Source: Chrysoperla carnea (taxonomy: Eukaryota; Arthropoda; Insecta; Neuroptera; Chrysopidae). From it: 64,000 bases of DNA. This document shows positions 23,878 to 36,844 of the stretch, in pieces; the first letter of the stretch is position 1; every line of letters begins with the position of its first letter. Position numbers and translations under genes: made by a program. The stretch spans positions 75,589,435 through 75,653,434 of the forward strand of contig NC_058338.1 of NCBI RefSeq assembly GCF_905475395.1. The letters run 5' to 3'. Below the pieces are notes generated by a model. That model was not told the DNA's origin and made no database searches. It saw only the letters and a program-made list of their open reading frames with translations.

Positions 23878-23886
23878 GAAAATAAA
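23878..23886 (+). terminator. Candidate poly(A) signal of the GST gene
   Basis: GAAAATAAAATG contains AATAAA about 300 nt after the stop codon, in a T-rich 3' region. No earlier canonical AATAAA is evident after the stop. Confidence 0.6.
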
Positions 23887-24930
23887 ATGTTTTAAGATTA
23901 ATGCAATGTAACTTTCATTTAAGCTTATTATACCCAACCCTATTAAACTACCACAAACAAAAATCTAAGATTGGGACGGGGTACCCCACTCATTCAGAGA
24001 GCATAGTGATAGTTTTTGTATTCGTTCTACCATTCAAAAGATAGGACTTAGGAATTTTTATTACTGACAATTTCTCGATTAATATTAGTAAATTTGAAAA
24101 TTTTTTTAAGACTTTTATAAAATGAAATTTACTAAAATTTATCCTTTTGGCTCAGTGAAATAACAAAATTAATATTTTTCATGGATCGCAGAAAAACTTT
24201 GCAAATATCTACAGTTATTGTGTGATTATTTTGTTAAAAATTTAATTACAAAAATATTCTCTTAGTATAAAATATAAAATAGACATATTTTTTTTACTTA
24301 TTGTCGGAAAATGCAAAAAATATGGACATAACAGATAACAGTGTCCGTCAACCAAATTTTTGGAGGGGCATCGACATCTTCAAAAATGACTTCTAACCCA
24401 CCTGTCTAAAATGAACTTTCACAACCTCCTTAGTATTCTTCAAAAACTCGCCTGAATTATCTTAGCATTTTTCTCTTTATTTTATTTATTATTTATAGAT
24501 TACAGGGCAACTTTTGTTCGAACATTTTTTCGAAAACGTAACGAATTCGCCACAAATGCGTCAGGGTACGATAAATTTGTATCTTAAAGTCAATTTTTTT
24601 GCTAAACAATATTATAATAAGAAATGAAAATGTATAAAATGATGTCAGTTACAACGGTTGTCTGCAACTTTTTTATTTAACGCAGTTTTCATGTTCAAGG
24701 GCTCGGAAAAAAATTTCTTCATTTAACTCCTTTAGAGTGATTGGACACATCTCCGTTAGCGTTAAGACAATGTTATAAACGCTCCAAACAACAGATTCCA
24801 CAATGTGTCATTAAAACTCTTACGTAAAATAAAATATCCTAGGTTTTGGTTTTATCTTGCTTTATAACTATACTAATAGATGCTTCGCTGTCAAATTGAC
24901 CTTAAAACACACGACACAAATTTTTTTAAA

Positions 24931-25467
24931 CAAGTGAAAACAAACAATTGACTGAGTTAACTGTTGAAATACCATGCATAAATAGTGTTGGTTACTCTAT
25001 CACATTGCACATACATATACAATTTATATAATTACATATTATACAATTTACAGTTAATTTGCGCCCTCACGGGTAAACAGTGATGTTTACGAAAAAAAGT
25101 TTCAAACAAAAGTTGTATATTTTTTTATAAGGAACATTTTTACATTTAAACTTTTGTTCCATCTCTAACGGTTTATAAGATGGGTCCTGCGGACCCATAG
25201 ATCAAGACCCAATTGAACTATGTTGCTCATTTACGAACTCGACCTCACTTTTTACGTCCTGAGTACGCTGTAAAAATTTCAGCTTGATATCTTTTTTCGT
25301 TTTTGAGTTATCGTGCTCACAGGCGGACGGACAACCGGAAATGAACTAATTAGATGATTTTATAAACACCTATACTAAAATTTTGTTCATAGCATCAATA
25401 TTTTTAAGCGTTACAAACTTGGGACTAAACTTAGTATACCTTGCATATTACATATATGCATGGTATA
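24931..25467 (-). repeat. 550-bp interspersed repeat, copy C
   Basis: Reverse orientation, full length, nearly identical in word order to copy A. It starts CAAGTGAAAACAAACAATTG and ends TACATATATGCATGGTATAA, and lies between the GST and ankyrin genes. Confidence 0.9.
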
Positions 25468-25677
25468 ATATTAAACGTACGGTGTACCTTATTTTTCAAG
25501 ATTTATAACAAAACTGTTTAACTGTTGCAGAGATGAATGCAAATTAAGTACCCCTGATTACTTTTAAATCTACATAATATATCTTTTAACAATATAAAAA
25601 CTTTAATTTTGCATCTCTTATTATACCCCATGTACAGACCACGCTCAAAATTTTGAGTAAATTATTAAGTAAATACC

Positions 25678-25705
25678 TTTATTTTTTAAAATATTTTAAT
25701 TTATT
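25678..25705 (-). terminator. Candidate poly(A) signals overlapping and following the ankyrin gene stop
   Basis: The stop codon lies inside the hexamer: GAATAAATT reads Glu-TAA while also forming AATAAA (25705-25700). A second AATAAA lies at 25683-25678. Either would give a very short 3' UTR. Confidence 0.5.
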
Positions 25706-26569
25706 CAATTTGATAAATACATGGTTCAATTAAATCAAATAAGGGATAAAATTTACAGCAACGTGTAGCAATTTGACGTGGTGATTCTTTGCTGACGTTG
25801 AGAACATCGGGTTGTATATCAGGATGAAGCAATAAAACCTGCAATATTTCTTTACAATGACTGTGTGTTCCAGCAATATGCAATGGTGTTTGTCCTGAAA
25901 ATAAAAATTCCAATTGCAATGTACAATTAATATAAATTAAAAATTTTAAACAATTACCTCCTTCACTTTTTGCATTTACATCAGCCCCATGTTGTAATAA
26001 TCTGAGTGCACATTCTGCATGGTTCCATTTACACGCGGAATGTAAAGGTTGCCAACCCATATCTGTTTGTGCAGCAATATCGGCTCCATATTCCAATAAT
26101 ATATCGATAGCTTTCAAATTGCCACTGTAACAAGCTCTATAAAATATATTTTATGAGTTACAAATTATACACAATTAAATTTTTGTAAATAATATTAGTC
26201 CGTTTATTAAAAAGGTCCAAAAAAAGAGATCTTATCAAATACAAATTGTAATTATATCGATATTGTAAATAAAACCGGAGCTTATATAAAGTAGTACTAG
26301 TTTATTTAAAAAAATATTTTTTACCTGTGAAGGGGTGTATATCCATCTTTATCACGTACATTAACCAAAGTTCTATCTTTTTGTAACAAAGTTCTCAATG
26401 TATCAAGTTCATCATTTTCAGCAGCCCATAATATTTCTGTAACTGGCGATTCTGGAAAAATCCATAACCTTATTATTTATTATATGACAATTTTTAAAGG
26501 GTATTTACTGTGTGGATTTTTTTCCTCTTCAATATCACCATCTTCGGCATCCCAACCACTGACTTGCAT
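25701..26569 (-). CDS. Ankrd49: Ankyrin repeat protein, ANKRD49-like (complete, 4 exons)
   Basis: Small soluble scaffold protein. Minus-strand coding exons: 26569-26509, 26451-26325, 26136-25958, 25894-25701. Junctions are GT-AG, phases agree, total 561 nt, 186 aa. The N-terminus MQVSGWDAEDGDIEEEKNP is acidic. Residues about 28-55 form a lead-in helix pair (EILWAAENDELDTLRTLL). Three ankyrin repeats follow: DGYTPLHRACYSGNL (about 56), MGWQPLHSACKWNHA (about 89) and GGQTPLHIAGTHSHC (about 122). The tail ESPRQIATRCCKFYPLFDLI fits the C-terminal cap of the ANKRD49 family. The length is somewhat shorter than the vertebrate protein. No signal peptide or TM segment. The introns are only 57-188 bp, in contrast to the GST gene next door. 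Family confidence is good; the role (nuclear or scaffold) is known only from vertebrate relatives. Confidence 0.9.
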
Positions 26570-26810
26570 TTTCTATTTAAAAATATTTATTATACAACAA
26601 CAACCAGAGAGCCAGATTATTGTTATTATTTTTAAAATGTTTTCAAATTTGACATTCAGAATTCAGACATATATATCATTACCAGATTGTGGTACCATCT
26701 GTATGATTAAAAATTGATTATAAAAAAGAGCGCGTTTTTAAATAATAAAATTAAAGTTCCGACTCCATTCAGTAATTTCCTTGTTAGCGATTCACTGCGT
26801 TACACATATT

Positions 26811-27475
26811 TTATACCCGAAATAAGAGTATAGTTTTTGAAAGCTTTTTGACGTGCTGAATACGAATCTGGGCGCAAAATTGCTCCAGCACGTCACGTTT
26901 ACGAAAAATTCGCTTCTTAATGTGGGAAAAACTATTTTCCCCTAAATTCGCAGTCCTGTTTCCACCAGGTGAATAATTTTTTCTCACAAAAAAATTTCCG
27001 CCTTTAAGAAATACTATTAATTTATCTTCAAAAGCTATTTTGAAATTTTCCAAAATTTTTTCTAGGTATAAAAATGAATAGGTAATATCTAAGTAGAATT
27101 AATTAATTATACCTATATATATGTATGTATATGTACCTGTATGTATGTATTTTAACTATAATAAATATCATATGATTTCTCGAAGAGCAAAAGGGATATC
27201 GGAAAGATTCAAAAAGTATTTTAAAGGAAGAGGGATAAAAAAGGATGGCTTTCAATTTCCATACGAGCGAAGAATTACATAGTGGTATTATGGAATTTCG
27301 AATATAACCAAAAAACAGACTTTTCCATTTCTTAAGTAAAAATATTTTGAAAACCTTATGTGTGTTAGTGTGTTTGAAAGCCGAATTCGAATTCAGCATT
27401 CCAAAAACTATACAAAATAATCCATCGCATCAAGGGTATACAAAAAAATTCAAATTTTGTTAACCAGTGATTGAT
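26811..27475 (-). repeat. Interspersed repeat 'CACTGGT' family, copy 2
   Basis: Inverted relative to 19207-19600. On the minus strand it starts near CACTGGTTAACAAAATTTG and carries the same 'ataaggttttcaaaatattt' and 'tttttggttatattc' words and the GAGCAAAAGG/CCTTTTTGCTC word. It is longer than copy 1. The ORFs here are by-products of the repeat. Confidence 0.7.
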
Positions 27476-27479
27476 TGGA

Positions 27480-30390
27480 GTGGATACTTTACAATTATTT
27501 TTTAGAATTCTAATATTGTAAAAATACATAGAGTCGAATAATTACTAAATAATCTTTACATTACACACGGATTGTGAGGGTTTTGCATGGGGTGAGGGAG
27601 GGGAGGTTTGTTGTATTAAATCAAACCACTTCCACTATTATTTAATTTTCTTTTTAATTTACATTTAATATATACATTTAATTCACAATGTAACTGATGA
27701 ACACATCCATAGTCGAATGTTTACAATATATTTTTTTTATTGATTTTTAATTTGAGCTCAATGAATAACGTTCACACTCGTAAGGAATTGATAAGAGCAA
27801 ATAAAAAAAGTTCTTCGTCCTCTTGTTTTTTACCTTCATCTAAACACCATCCATTTTTTTATCATAAGTAATATTGTACTAAATCCTTTACTAAATTTGT
27901 TTTGTTTTTTTTTTTATTTACATCATCATTCGTACAAATGTTTCACGTTTTTACGACATACAAATTTAAAACACAAAATAATACTTGACGTTTTGAAAAA
28001 GTTAAAGTTTATTTTAACAATTCCTTATGTTAATTTATAGTTGTAGAACATATTAATTTATTTTTTCCAACATCTACATAACAAAAACAATTAAAAACTA
28101 CTAAAGTAAAATTTTTTTCGTAGACATTAATTTAGAAAGAAGGGAAAACTTAACTTAATAAATGGCTTTCTGAAAGCAATATATGATAATGAACATAGGA
28201 AAAAACATTACAGCTTAATTGTCAATAATTAGTGCAATTAGTTTGGGCATAAAGACATTTCTATTCAAAAAAGTGCAAAGATGAGGCTTTATTTACGTGG
28301 AAAGTTTATAATGAAAAAAAAAATGACTACTGTCGTAGTTTACGACAAAAAGAATCGATAATTCGTACTCTTTAAAATCCTGCGTTAATGTTATCTGTGT
28401 TGCTCTGTGTTTAATTACTATTCTTCAAATGAACGGTATCAATCACGTTGCATCAAATTTAAATTTTGATTGCGCACGGAATTTTATTTCTGATTTGCTA
28501 AAAATGTTGAAAAAAAGTTTATGTAATCAAAACACGGGCTTATAAATGGTGCAATTGGTTGGTAAAATAACGTTTTACTCCTTTTTATTCCCAAAATTTA
28601 AATTGCCATCCCTTGATACCCATTTTGCGTCAATCGAATCCATAAAACTAAATTCGAGAGCTGATGATTATACCGGAATGTGACTTTAAAGTGTTTTAGA
28701 AGACTAGCATTTCACCACCTATTGTGAAGAAAATTTTCGATTCTTGTTTATTTTCCATTATCATATATTGTTTTGAGAGAAATGTAAAATGGCATCATTT
28801 TTGTTCAGAAAGATTCGTGAACTGGATATACATCGTTTATGAGACATACATTCTAGTTTTAATATTAGTGTTTCTGTACTTAGTATTTATATTGATTTTT
28901 CAACAATTATTTCAATATTTAAGTCTCATTTTCATTAATATTCCATGTATATTTTCATATAAAAAGAATAGTATCATCATTTTTGGATATTAAACTCTGG
29001 GGGAGTTTAAATAGTGTGGGCATGTTGGGAACAACGACTTTTATAAACAACGAATCTTTTTTTGTTTGAACAAACAGTTAAAATTGGGATTTTAAAATAT
29101 GGTTTAATTAAATTTTTAATATTCCACATATTTTTTTAAAAGATCTTATATTTTAAGATATAGGAAATATTTTTTGATGTTAAAAAGTGTACTATTAAGA
29201 AATATGGGTGATAGCTTTCTGTCTCTGAAATTTTGTATTCTGTCAATGGAATGTTTTTACTTCCAAGTGCAATACACTTTTGGCAATTCCTTCCATCAAC
29301 TACCTTAAGTTTCAGGTGTACAATACTACACAATAAAATTATGAAGATATCGGTAAAATAGGATACATAGAAATTCACAGATAAAATCACCCATACATTA
29401 ACAAACATAACACATAGCTTTATCATGTCCATATTGCTGCATTTTAAAAATAATTTATGGAGTACGTATAGCCCACGTACAAACGATATATATGGATACA
29501 TTATTTGGGAGTTAGGATATTTGAATCGTGAAACTTTAGACATTTAACAAAATTCGGAATATAAAGATTATGCTTTATACATGGACATAATAAAACAAAA
29601 TATTAACTCCACGTTATGAATTAAAATTTTTTCTAAACAAAGTTTATGAAATTCTTGTTGAATTTAGTTCTTTTTATAATATTAATTAATTGAAATTACA
29701 ATAAAACCAAATTTGTAGTAAAAAAAAACTACAGCAACAAAGTGTAAAAAAAAGTTTTTCACTATAAAATGTCTTTTAAAGAAAAATTAATAACAAAAAT
29801 ATTATAAAATTTATACAATCAGTCTTCAAAATCAAAATATAATTTTGTTTTTATTTTTTTTTATTTTTGTATAATTTAATTTACGAAATAGACCTTTAAT
29901 AGATTTTCACTAGACACAATTATTGGATTCTTTAACAATCTAAACTTAGTACGATAATTCGCTGATGCTTACTTCGAGGAAAAAAACGACTTGAATTTTG
30001 GCTTAGTTACTGGAATTATAAAAATCTTTTTAAAATGCTATTTCGTAAATTGTATTGTAAAAAAATTAACAATGAGTATAAAATAGAAAATCACAATTAG
30101 TTAAAAAATTTTGAGTATTCATTAAAATCTAAATAATATCTTAAAATAGGAAGACATAATTAATAAAATAAAAATCAATTATATGAAATTTGATAAAATT
30201 ATGAGCTTGTTAAGTAATTTTATCACGTTCAGTTCAGTTGCAGAACGTCTAAGAATGAATTTAAATTCCTTTGAAATAATTAATTTGTCTGTACATTGAT
30301 AATTATTCAAAACAAGCTCATTATTTTTAACAAAATAGTAATATCTGTACCCTATTGGAAATGCAAATAAAGGAAAAAATTATAGACCAA
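27480..30390. other. Intergenic AT-rich DNA between ankyrin and DGCR2-like genes
   Basis: No spliced gene could be traced. Two hydrophobic, Ile/Phe/Tyr-rich ORFs (28724-28993 plus, 29136-29543 minus) are the only long frames, and neither shows family motifs. Confidence 0.4.
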
Positions 30391-30393
30391 GAG

Positions 30394-30515
30394 CCAGTCT
30401 ATTGAAAAAAAAAGTATTTTAACTTGTAGTCTTGTTAAACGTATTTCTCGGACATAGAGAGGAAACGTGAGATGCTTTCACTTCAAACGAGGAAAATTAT
30501 TTTTTAATAGACTGG
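30394..30515. mobile_element. 122-bp MITE
   Basis: CCAGTCTATTGAAAAAAAAA at the left and TTTTTTAATAGACTGG at the right are inverted ends, enclosing a short GC-richer centre ('ctcggacatagagaggaaac'). Confidence 0.65.
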
Positions 30516-31431
30516 ATCCTATACTATTACTATAATTGTATATACTAATATTTATAATTATACGTAATCAGTCATAAATGTATCTAATAATATAATTATA
30601 TTAGATAAAATAATTTGTTATATTGATTGGCAAGGATTCTTCAGGATAATGTATTATTTTATTTTTGGTATTTTTAAATGAAAGAATCTTCAATTATCAT
30701 AAAATCATAGTAAAGCAAATAATTATGTACACATGTATTATCTTAAAAATACGTAAAATTGAGAAATATGTAATATCTTGGATCATAATTCAAAACACTT
30801 AAAATCATGGACGTATCCAGGTTTGGATTTTCCGATAAAGATAATAGTTTATTTTTATTATACGTCACAATTTTACTTATTTTGTTAACACAAAATAGTT
30901 TAATTTAAATTATTGTTAAAGGAAAATCTTAAAATACCTATTTGAAATGATATTAAGTCACAAATGAACCAACTAAAAATATAGTATATGTGTGACAATA
31001 AATTGAAAAAGTATGTTACGGTTTATTGGGGTTCAATTTTGACGGCATTGAAAAAAATCTTGAAAATTGAATGAAAACTTTCTTTTATTTAAAAATTTCC
31101 GGGACTTGCTTCCGGAAAGTTTGTTTCTCCATGTGATATTATCTATCCCTCTCATAAAATGTAAGTTAGAAACCCCATAAGTTTTCATAACCAGTTTAAG
31201 CACTTGTAATTCTTCAAAATATTAATTCAAATTATGTTTATTATTTTTGTTGTTTTCTTCGGGAAGAAAATTTGCCAGTCATTAATTAAAATTAAAAAAT
31301 TTTAATTTATACTTTGGTTGTTAAACAGTGCTTGCAATAAAATTTTTAAAAATTATGAGAAAAGTTATTTACGATAAGAAAATTGTATCTTACATTCAGT
31401 AGTGTTAATATTTGTGCGCACTGTACTTCAC

Positions 31432-31437
31432 TTTATT
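31432..31437 (-). terminator. Candidate poly(A) signal, DGCR2-like gene
   Basis: AATAAA on the minus strand 14 nt past the stop codon. A longer 3' UTR using a distal signal is equally possible in this AT-rich flank. Confidence 0.4.
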
Positions 31438-31450
31438 CCCATTAATGTAA

Positions 31451-34400
31451 TTAATCTTCTTCGGAACTAGTTGATTCTGGCATACTACTGAACCATGCTT
31501 CACGTGCACCATGATTAGAAGGAGTTCCATGCATTGATGTTGATCTAAAATCAAAGAATAGGTTTGTACCATTACATATTTTGTTGTAAACTAGAGACAA
31601 CTTTCTAACTAAAAGATATCAATGTGCACAGATGCTTCGGTAAATAAAATTTTCCAGGGCATTGTTATTTGGAATCAACATGCTTTGAAAGTAGCACCAA
31701 AAATAGGCAATGATAAAATATTGTACTTTTACAAAAAATTAAAAATGTTTCAAAACAATGGGTTAGATCAGTAATTTACAAAGTGGTCCACATGGACCCT
31801 ACCCCACCCACTCTGGAGTTTACAATAACCTTTAACGGACCCAAATGAAAGAAAAATAATTGAGCGTCTGTGAGATGTAACCGGGTGTCCACGATAGTCG
31901 ACCTCATTTAAGCAGGATCACATCTTCTTCATCATATCCTAATCCGTTAAATTATTGATGGTGAATAACAGAGCATATGTCAGGAAAAAAATACTTTCAT
32001 TAGAAATACCCTTCATTACAAATATAGTAAACTAACCTGAGTTTTTTAGTATTCGTCGGTAATGTAAGCGAAGTTCTATAATATGTTGGACCATGACCAA
32101 GTGTATCAGTTTGTGATTCAATTGGACGTCTTTGTAAAGTCATTGTTTCATTTGGACTCGATAATTCATCTTCATCATCCTCAGCTAGATAATAACGTGA
32201 ACCATGAGCTGATTTACAATTTTCACATTCGCTACGATAATCTTCATCATCGAAATTTTGATGTAAGCATTGATACGATCCATCCAAACTACTTTCAATC
32301 TCTTGCGATGGTTCTTTTTGTACTTGTTGTTGCGAAGATGATGTATTATTAATAGCATTCGTAGATGTGGATTTAGGTGGTGATACTAATGTTGTAGTTT
32401 TTACTTTGTCTTTGGTATCTGATGGTGAAGGTACTACTGGAGTAGTATTATTTCCAAAAACACCAGGTGGTGGCACCGGTGATGTTGGCAATGATATGAC
32501 AGATGTGGCAGGGTAATGTATTGAGTTTGGTCGTGTTGTTACAGGTACGCTTGATTTGTTGTCTTTATTACTGATTGAAATATTGTATGTGGAATGTGTT
32601 TTGTTACAACTAGAATTGTTGCTGTTTGTGGTACTACTTCCACCTCCATTGTTTCCTAGACCAGTTGAGCTTAAATGTCGTGGTATTGTTCGATGCCTAT
32701 TCATATACATATCAGAATTGCCGGTGTAAATGATGTCACGTGGATTTTGTTGTGGCGTGATGTCTTCGTAGTAAATATCTGGTCTTGTTGAGGTTTTCGT
32801 TAATTCACAAACTTTTTCTTTCGATGAACGTTTCTAAAATTTTTTAATACATGATTAATACACCTACTTATTTACCGGCAATAAAATTGTTACGAAATGG
32901 AATTAATGACTAGGTGATGGGACGTCGTATGTAAAAAAATGCTCCTCCTCAGGCTGGATGAAAACTGTTTAAATTTGAGATTTAAAAACAAAAATACAAC
33001 TATTATGTCTTCAATCATCTAGCCCCTTTCGGGGTACACCCAGGCCCAGCCACGTGAGATTTGTCGCATCCTTCACTAATGAATAAATTAAATTTGAGTT
33101 ATCCTTTAAGTTTTTCAACTCAAGAAATTATTGGTCATTTCAACAAAGATGCCGCTGAGTGTTTACGCTCAAAAAATTGCAAAAAAAATTATTGCCTCTA
33201 TTTTAGAATTTTCTATGATAATTAGGGGCTGAAAAGAAATTACCTGAAATCGATTCGATGAATCGCTCTTCATATTAAAATTTTAATGATTTCTGAGAAA
33301 CTATGCATCCAACCATTTAATGATTCCAATTTTTATCTTTTTTGGGTCAAAGAAACTCTTAGAAAATTGCAAAAAATCGACATTTTATGGTCTTCACTTT
33401 TCATAAAACTCTGTATACATAGTTTCTGAGAAATCGTTAAAAATCTTACCGATCGATCCGATTAATCCGATCGCCATAATAAGCGAGTTTTCAGATCGAC
33501 TTCGGCTAACTTTTTAGCAAACATAAACTTAAGTCTTATAGCCAGATAAACTGAATTTTCGGACCAAAAATAGTAAAATCTAGTCAATTTGACGACCAGT
33601 AGAGTATTTTTTGCTAGTTAGCCACTCCTAGTTATTATATTTTTTAAGAAAAAAATTCTACTTACTGGTAATGATTTGAATTCAATACTAGGTGTAATTT
33701 CCGTATGATTATCACGACGTGAAATACTGGATAATAATGGTTCGGTAGCCGCACATAAGCTTGGATTTGTTGCCAAATTCTTGGGTATTGTTCGATGTGA
33801 ATTTGTATGTGAAATCATATTCGATGAAGATGATGGTACATTACGTTCGTATCTTGTTTGTCGATTTGACAATGATTCGCTTGTACGTAAAACAGATGTA
33901 ATTTTTGGTTGTTCAATCGTTTGAACTTTTGGTTGTTGATTCGACGATAATGATGCGGTTTCATTATTTGATAATTCGGCTGTACGTATACTATTAACAA
34001 TCCGTAGATTTTCCGCTCCTCGTGATGTAGTATTCGTGGATACGTCGGTACGGTTTGTAACAGCTACATTATTGTTACTATTTGTTCTGATGATGGCAGT
34101 AACTGGAGTCACTGAACATGTTTGTACAGTTTGTACCATGGTTGTAGTTGGACATGACGATGGTACAACACTACATGTGGTAGTGTTTGGATACTGTGCT
34201 GATGGATTTGTTGTACTGTTTACTATAAGTGATGCTTCAGCACGAGCTGCAGCAACAGCTTCTTCATACGGAGGTGGTGCTTCACCACGTGGAAAATAAT
34301 TTCCAGGTGGCTTCCATAATGGATAATGGGACGGTGGTTCTTCATAATGAAATTCCATATCATTACTTCCATTACCTAAATATCCCATACTACCTTGTAA

Positions 34401-35087
34401 ATACCCAATACTACCAGCAATGTAGCCAATACTTCCTAAACTTCGTTCATCTTCACTTAATTGTCTATTTTGACGTCCTCGAATTTTTCGTTGACGAAGT
34501 CGATGTATAAGAAAAAATAATAATGAAAGTGATAATACTGCTGTTACAGCGCTAGCTACTAAACGTAAACCAATATCAGTGTTCCCATCTAAATCTAATA
34601 CACCATCCGATTTAGATAATGTGTCATCTAAACATATAAATTCGCAACAGGTATTTCCAACACGAAATGATTTGCAATTCTAAAAAAATGTACATGATTT
34701 TAATGAACAAAGTTTTTCAACATTCAAAATTATAACTTACTTGAGGAGGTGAACATAAAACCGCTTTGCACCATTTCGGATTACCGCTATCACAAACACA
34801 AAGTGTACAAGCGTCTGGTCCAGGTACGTAATGAATACCTTGAGCTATTCTACGTCCATTTAAATCACGACATTCAGCAGACGCTGCACCTAAAAATTTG
34901 CAATTCAAATAAATTTAAACGAAAAATAAACAAAATGAGAAAAAGAATACTTTGAATAAAATGGCGAAATGTCACATAAAACTGTCAACGAAAGGAGTGT
35001 TATTTTACGTATAAAATGTAATTTTAGGTATTTACCTGTAAATTGCAAATAATATGTTACTCCTAAAATTGCAACTCTTTGTAACAT
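31451..35087 (-). CDS. Dgcr2: Single-pass membrane protein with VWC domain, DGCR2/IDD-like (complete, 5 exons)
   Basis: Minus-strand coding exons: 35087-35036, 34889-34741, 34679-33666, 32833-32037, 31544-31451. GT-AG junctions, consistent phases, 2106 nt, 701 aa. A signal peptide (about 1-20) precedes a von Willebrand C domain (about 24-85) with ten cysteines, including CTLCVCDSGNPKWCKAVLC and TCCEFICLD. One TM helix lies at about 103-126, followed by a basic stop-transfer RLRQRK. The long cytoplasmic tail has a GSIGY/GSMGY repeat at about 149-168, YEEPPSHYPLWKPPGNYFPR, then APPPYEEAV (PPPY at about 202-205, a WW-domain ligand), then Ser/Thr/Asn-rich low complexity. The C-terminus ends in acidic ESTSSEED. 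The VWC-TM-PPPY layout matches insect DGCR2/IDD annotations. The LDL-A and C-lectin domains of vertebrate DGCR2 are absent. Probably an adhesion or receptor-type surface protein; ligand unknown. Confidence 0.87.
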
Positions 35088-36638
35088 TTTTAATTTAAAT
35101 AAATTCTAATAATTATTTTGTACTATTTCGGTCGTTTTACTAAATATAGGTCACATCTTACTAAACACCACTGTCACCCAGCCATCGTGTGTGCATATAG
35201 CTGCTTTTATTCCTGCTTTTATGATCGATTAGTTAGTAAACACAGGGTCAAATAATGTATAAATGTATGTTCACATGATCAAAAAATAATATAAAACCAA
35301 TATGTAGGAATAATTACTATTTAAATAATAATTTTTTTTAATAAACTCTTTAAAAATAATATTACGCTGCTGCAAAAATAATTGTCAATAGATTTATAGG
35401 TCTCATTAATCTGTTTGTAAACAAATCTAAGAAGCTGATTTTCGCCCATATCGAAGTGCCATATCTTGTTTTCAAATTTTTTTTTTATTGTGTTTATTTA
35501 AAATCGCTCTGACAACCCAGGTCCTTGGCGACTGCACTTCAAAACAATGGTTTCCAAATTTTGATTCATGTAATTCTGATGGATCTGATCAAATGATAAT
35601 GGAGTACCATTAAATTTGATTAGGCTGATTCTTTTATGATATAATTACGCAAATTTCCATAGAAACCGATTGCTCACAGCCTCAACGGAGGTTAATACGC
35701 AACTACCGTTTTATTTATTCAAAAACATAATTATTTTTATAATGGCTATTTCTAGCCATTATTCTATGTTCTAACTATGGAGAATAGAGGTAAGGAGTGT
35801 CAAAAAGTGTCTGCCCAAAAGCATTTAAAGTAATAAGAGGAGGGCAGAGAAGTAAACAAGTTATTAGAGAAGGATAGAGAAGTTCACATCAATTACTCGT
35901 TTGCTACACAAGCGCCATTGCACCATTCTAGCCACTTTATTTAACGCTATTTTGTTGAAACCTTTTTAGGCTAATAACTGTAATAGCCACAAGGACTGTG
36001 TTCCTTTACCTCTACACTCCATAGATCTAACCGAACTGATCGCTCAGTATCACTCAGTTAGTAACGGCACTCCACGTACTTTAAAGAAAAAATAGATATC
36101 GATCATTTCGGCTGGCGCAGCCAATTTTTTTACAAATAAAAGAGAGTTGAAGTAGCGAGCCTTCAATGAAAATAAATCCATCTAGAGTTTGAATTTGTAA
36201 CTTATTTTAAATTGGATAACATAAAATAGTAAAAATTATGTTATATGTTATTAATTAATTAAAGTAGCTTTTTAACATCTTGTATAAAAATTATGACTTT
36301 GTTTATAGAAAATACGATATCTTGTAATGTATTATGATATTAAAACTTAAAAATTCGAAATATGCTTGATATGAAATATGAAAATCAAAAATTTTAAACG
36401 AAATTTTTCGTGAAAACGAAGATCGTTATGACTAAAACCAATACAAAAATATATTTATGATAATATTACAATGCTTAAATTTCCAAAACCAGGTTAATAC
36501 TTTGAAATCAGTTAATAACAGAGGTAAAGAGGAAATATTCTTTGTTTTGAAAACTTACAGGCAATTGGGACTATTTAGGGAAGTTGGTGGGAAGCAGCTA
36601 GTTGATAATAAAATATTTAATAATTATTACAAATAAAA
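35088..36638. other. Intergenic region between DGCR2-like and EndoU genes
   Basis: Holds the 5' flank of the DGCR2-like gene. At 35740-36060 there is a weak inverted repeat: CTATGGAGAATAGAGGTAAG faces the reverse complement of CTTTACCTCTACACTCCATAG. No other gene is seen. Confidence 0.4.
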
Positions 36639-36644
36639 TTTATT
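36639..36644 (-). terminator. Candidate poly(A) signal, EndoU gene
   Basis: AATAAA on the minus strand about 200 nt after the EndoU stop codon. Confidence 0.5.
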
Positions 36645-36844
36645 TTTCATAAAGCTCTTTTACTCTTCCAGCTTAAAAAATTGTAAGAGAAATTCTTTTA
36701 CATTTTTTAAGTCACATTTTAAAATATAAAAACATTTTACACAAAATACAATTTTATGAATGACATACAATTATTACAGTAAATAAATGCGTTTTCTTAT
36801 TGATGAAGTTTTAATTTATGGCTTAATTGTTCGATGTAACATAC

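Noticed and set aside
28724-28993. 89-codon hydrophobic ORF, plus strand
   Set aside because: Ile/Phe/Tyr/Leu-rich composition is expected of T-rich noncoding DNA. No motif and no splice context.
29136-29543. 135-codon ORF, minus strand, the second longest intergenic frame
   Set aside because: Composition is biased and no domain or family pattern is visible. It could conceivably be a receptor exon, but nothing supports that.
33815-34510. Several ORFs on both strands over exon 3 of the DGCR2-like gene
   Set aside because: Frame shadows of the long coding exon, produced by its low-complexity CAA/ACA-rich codons.
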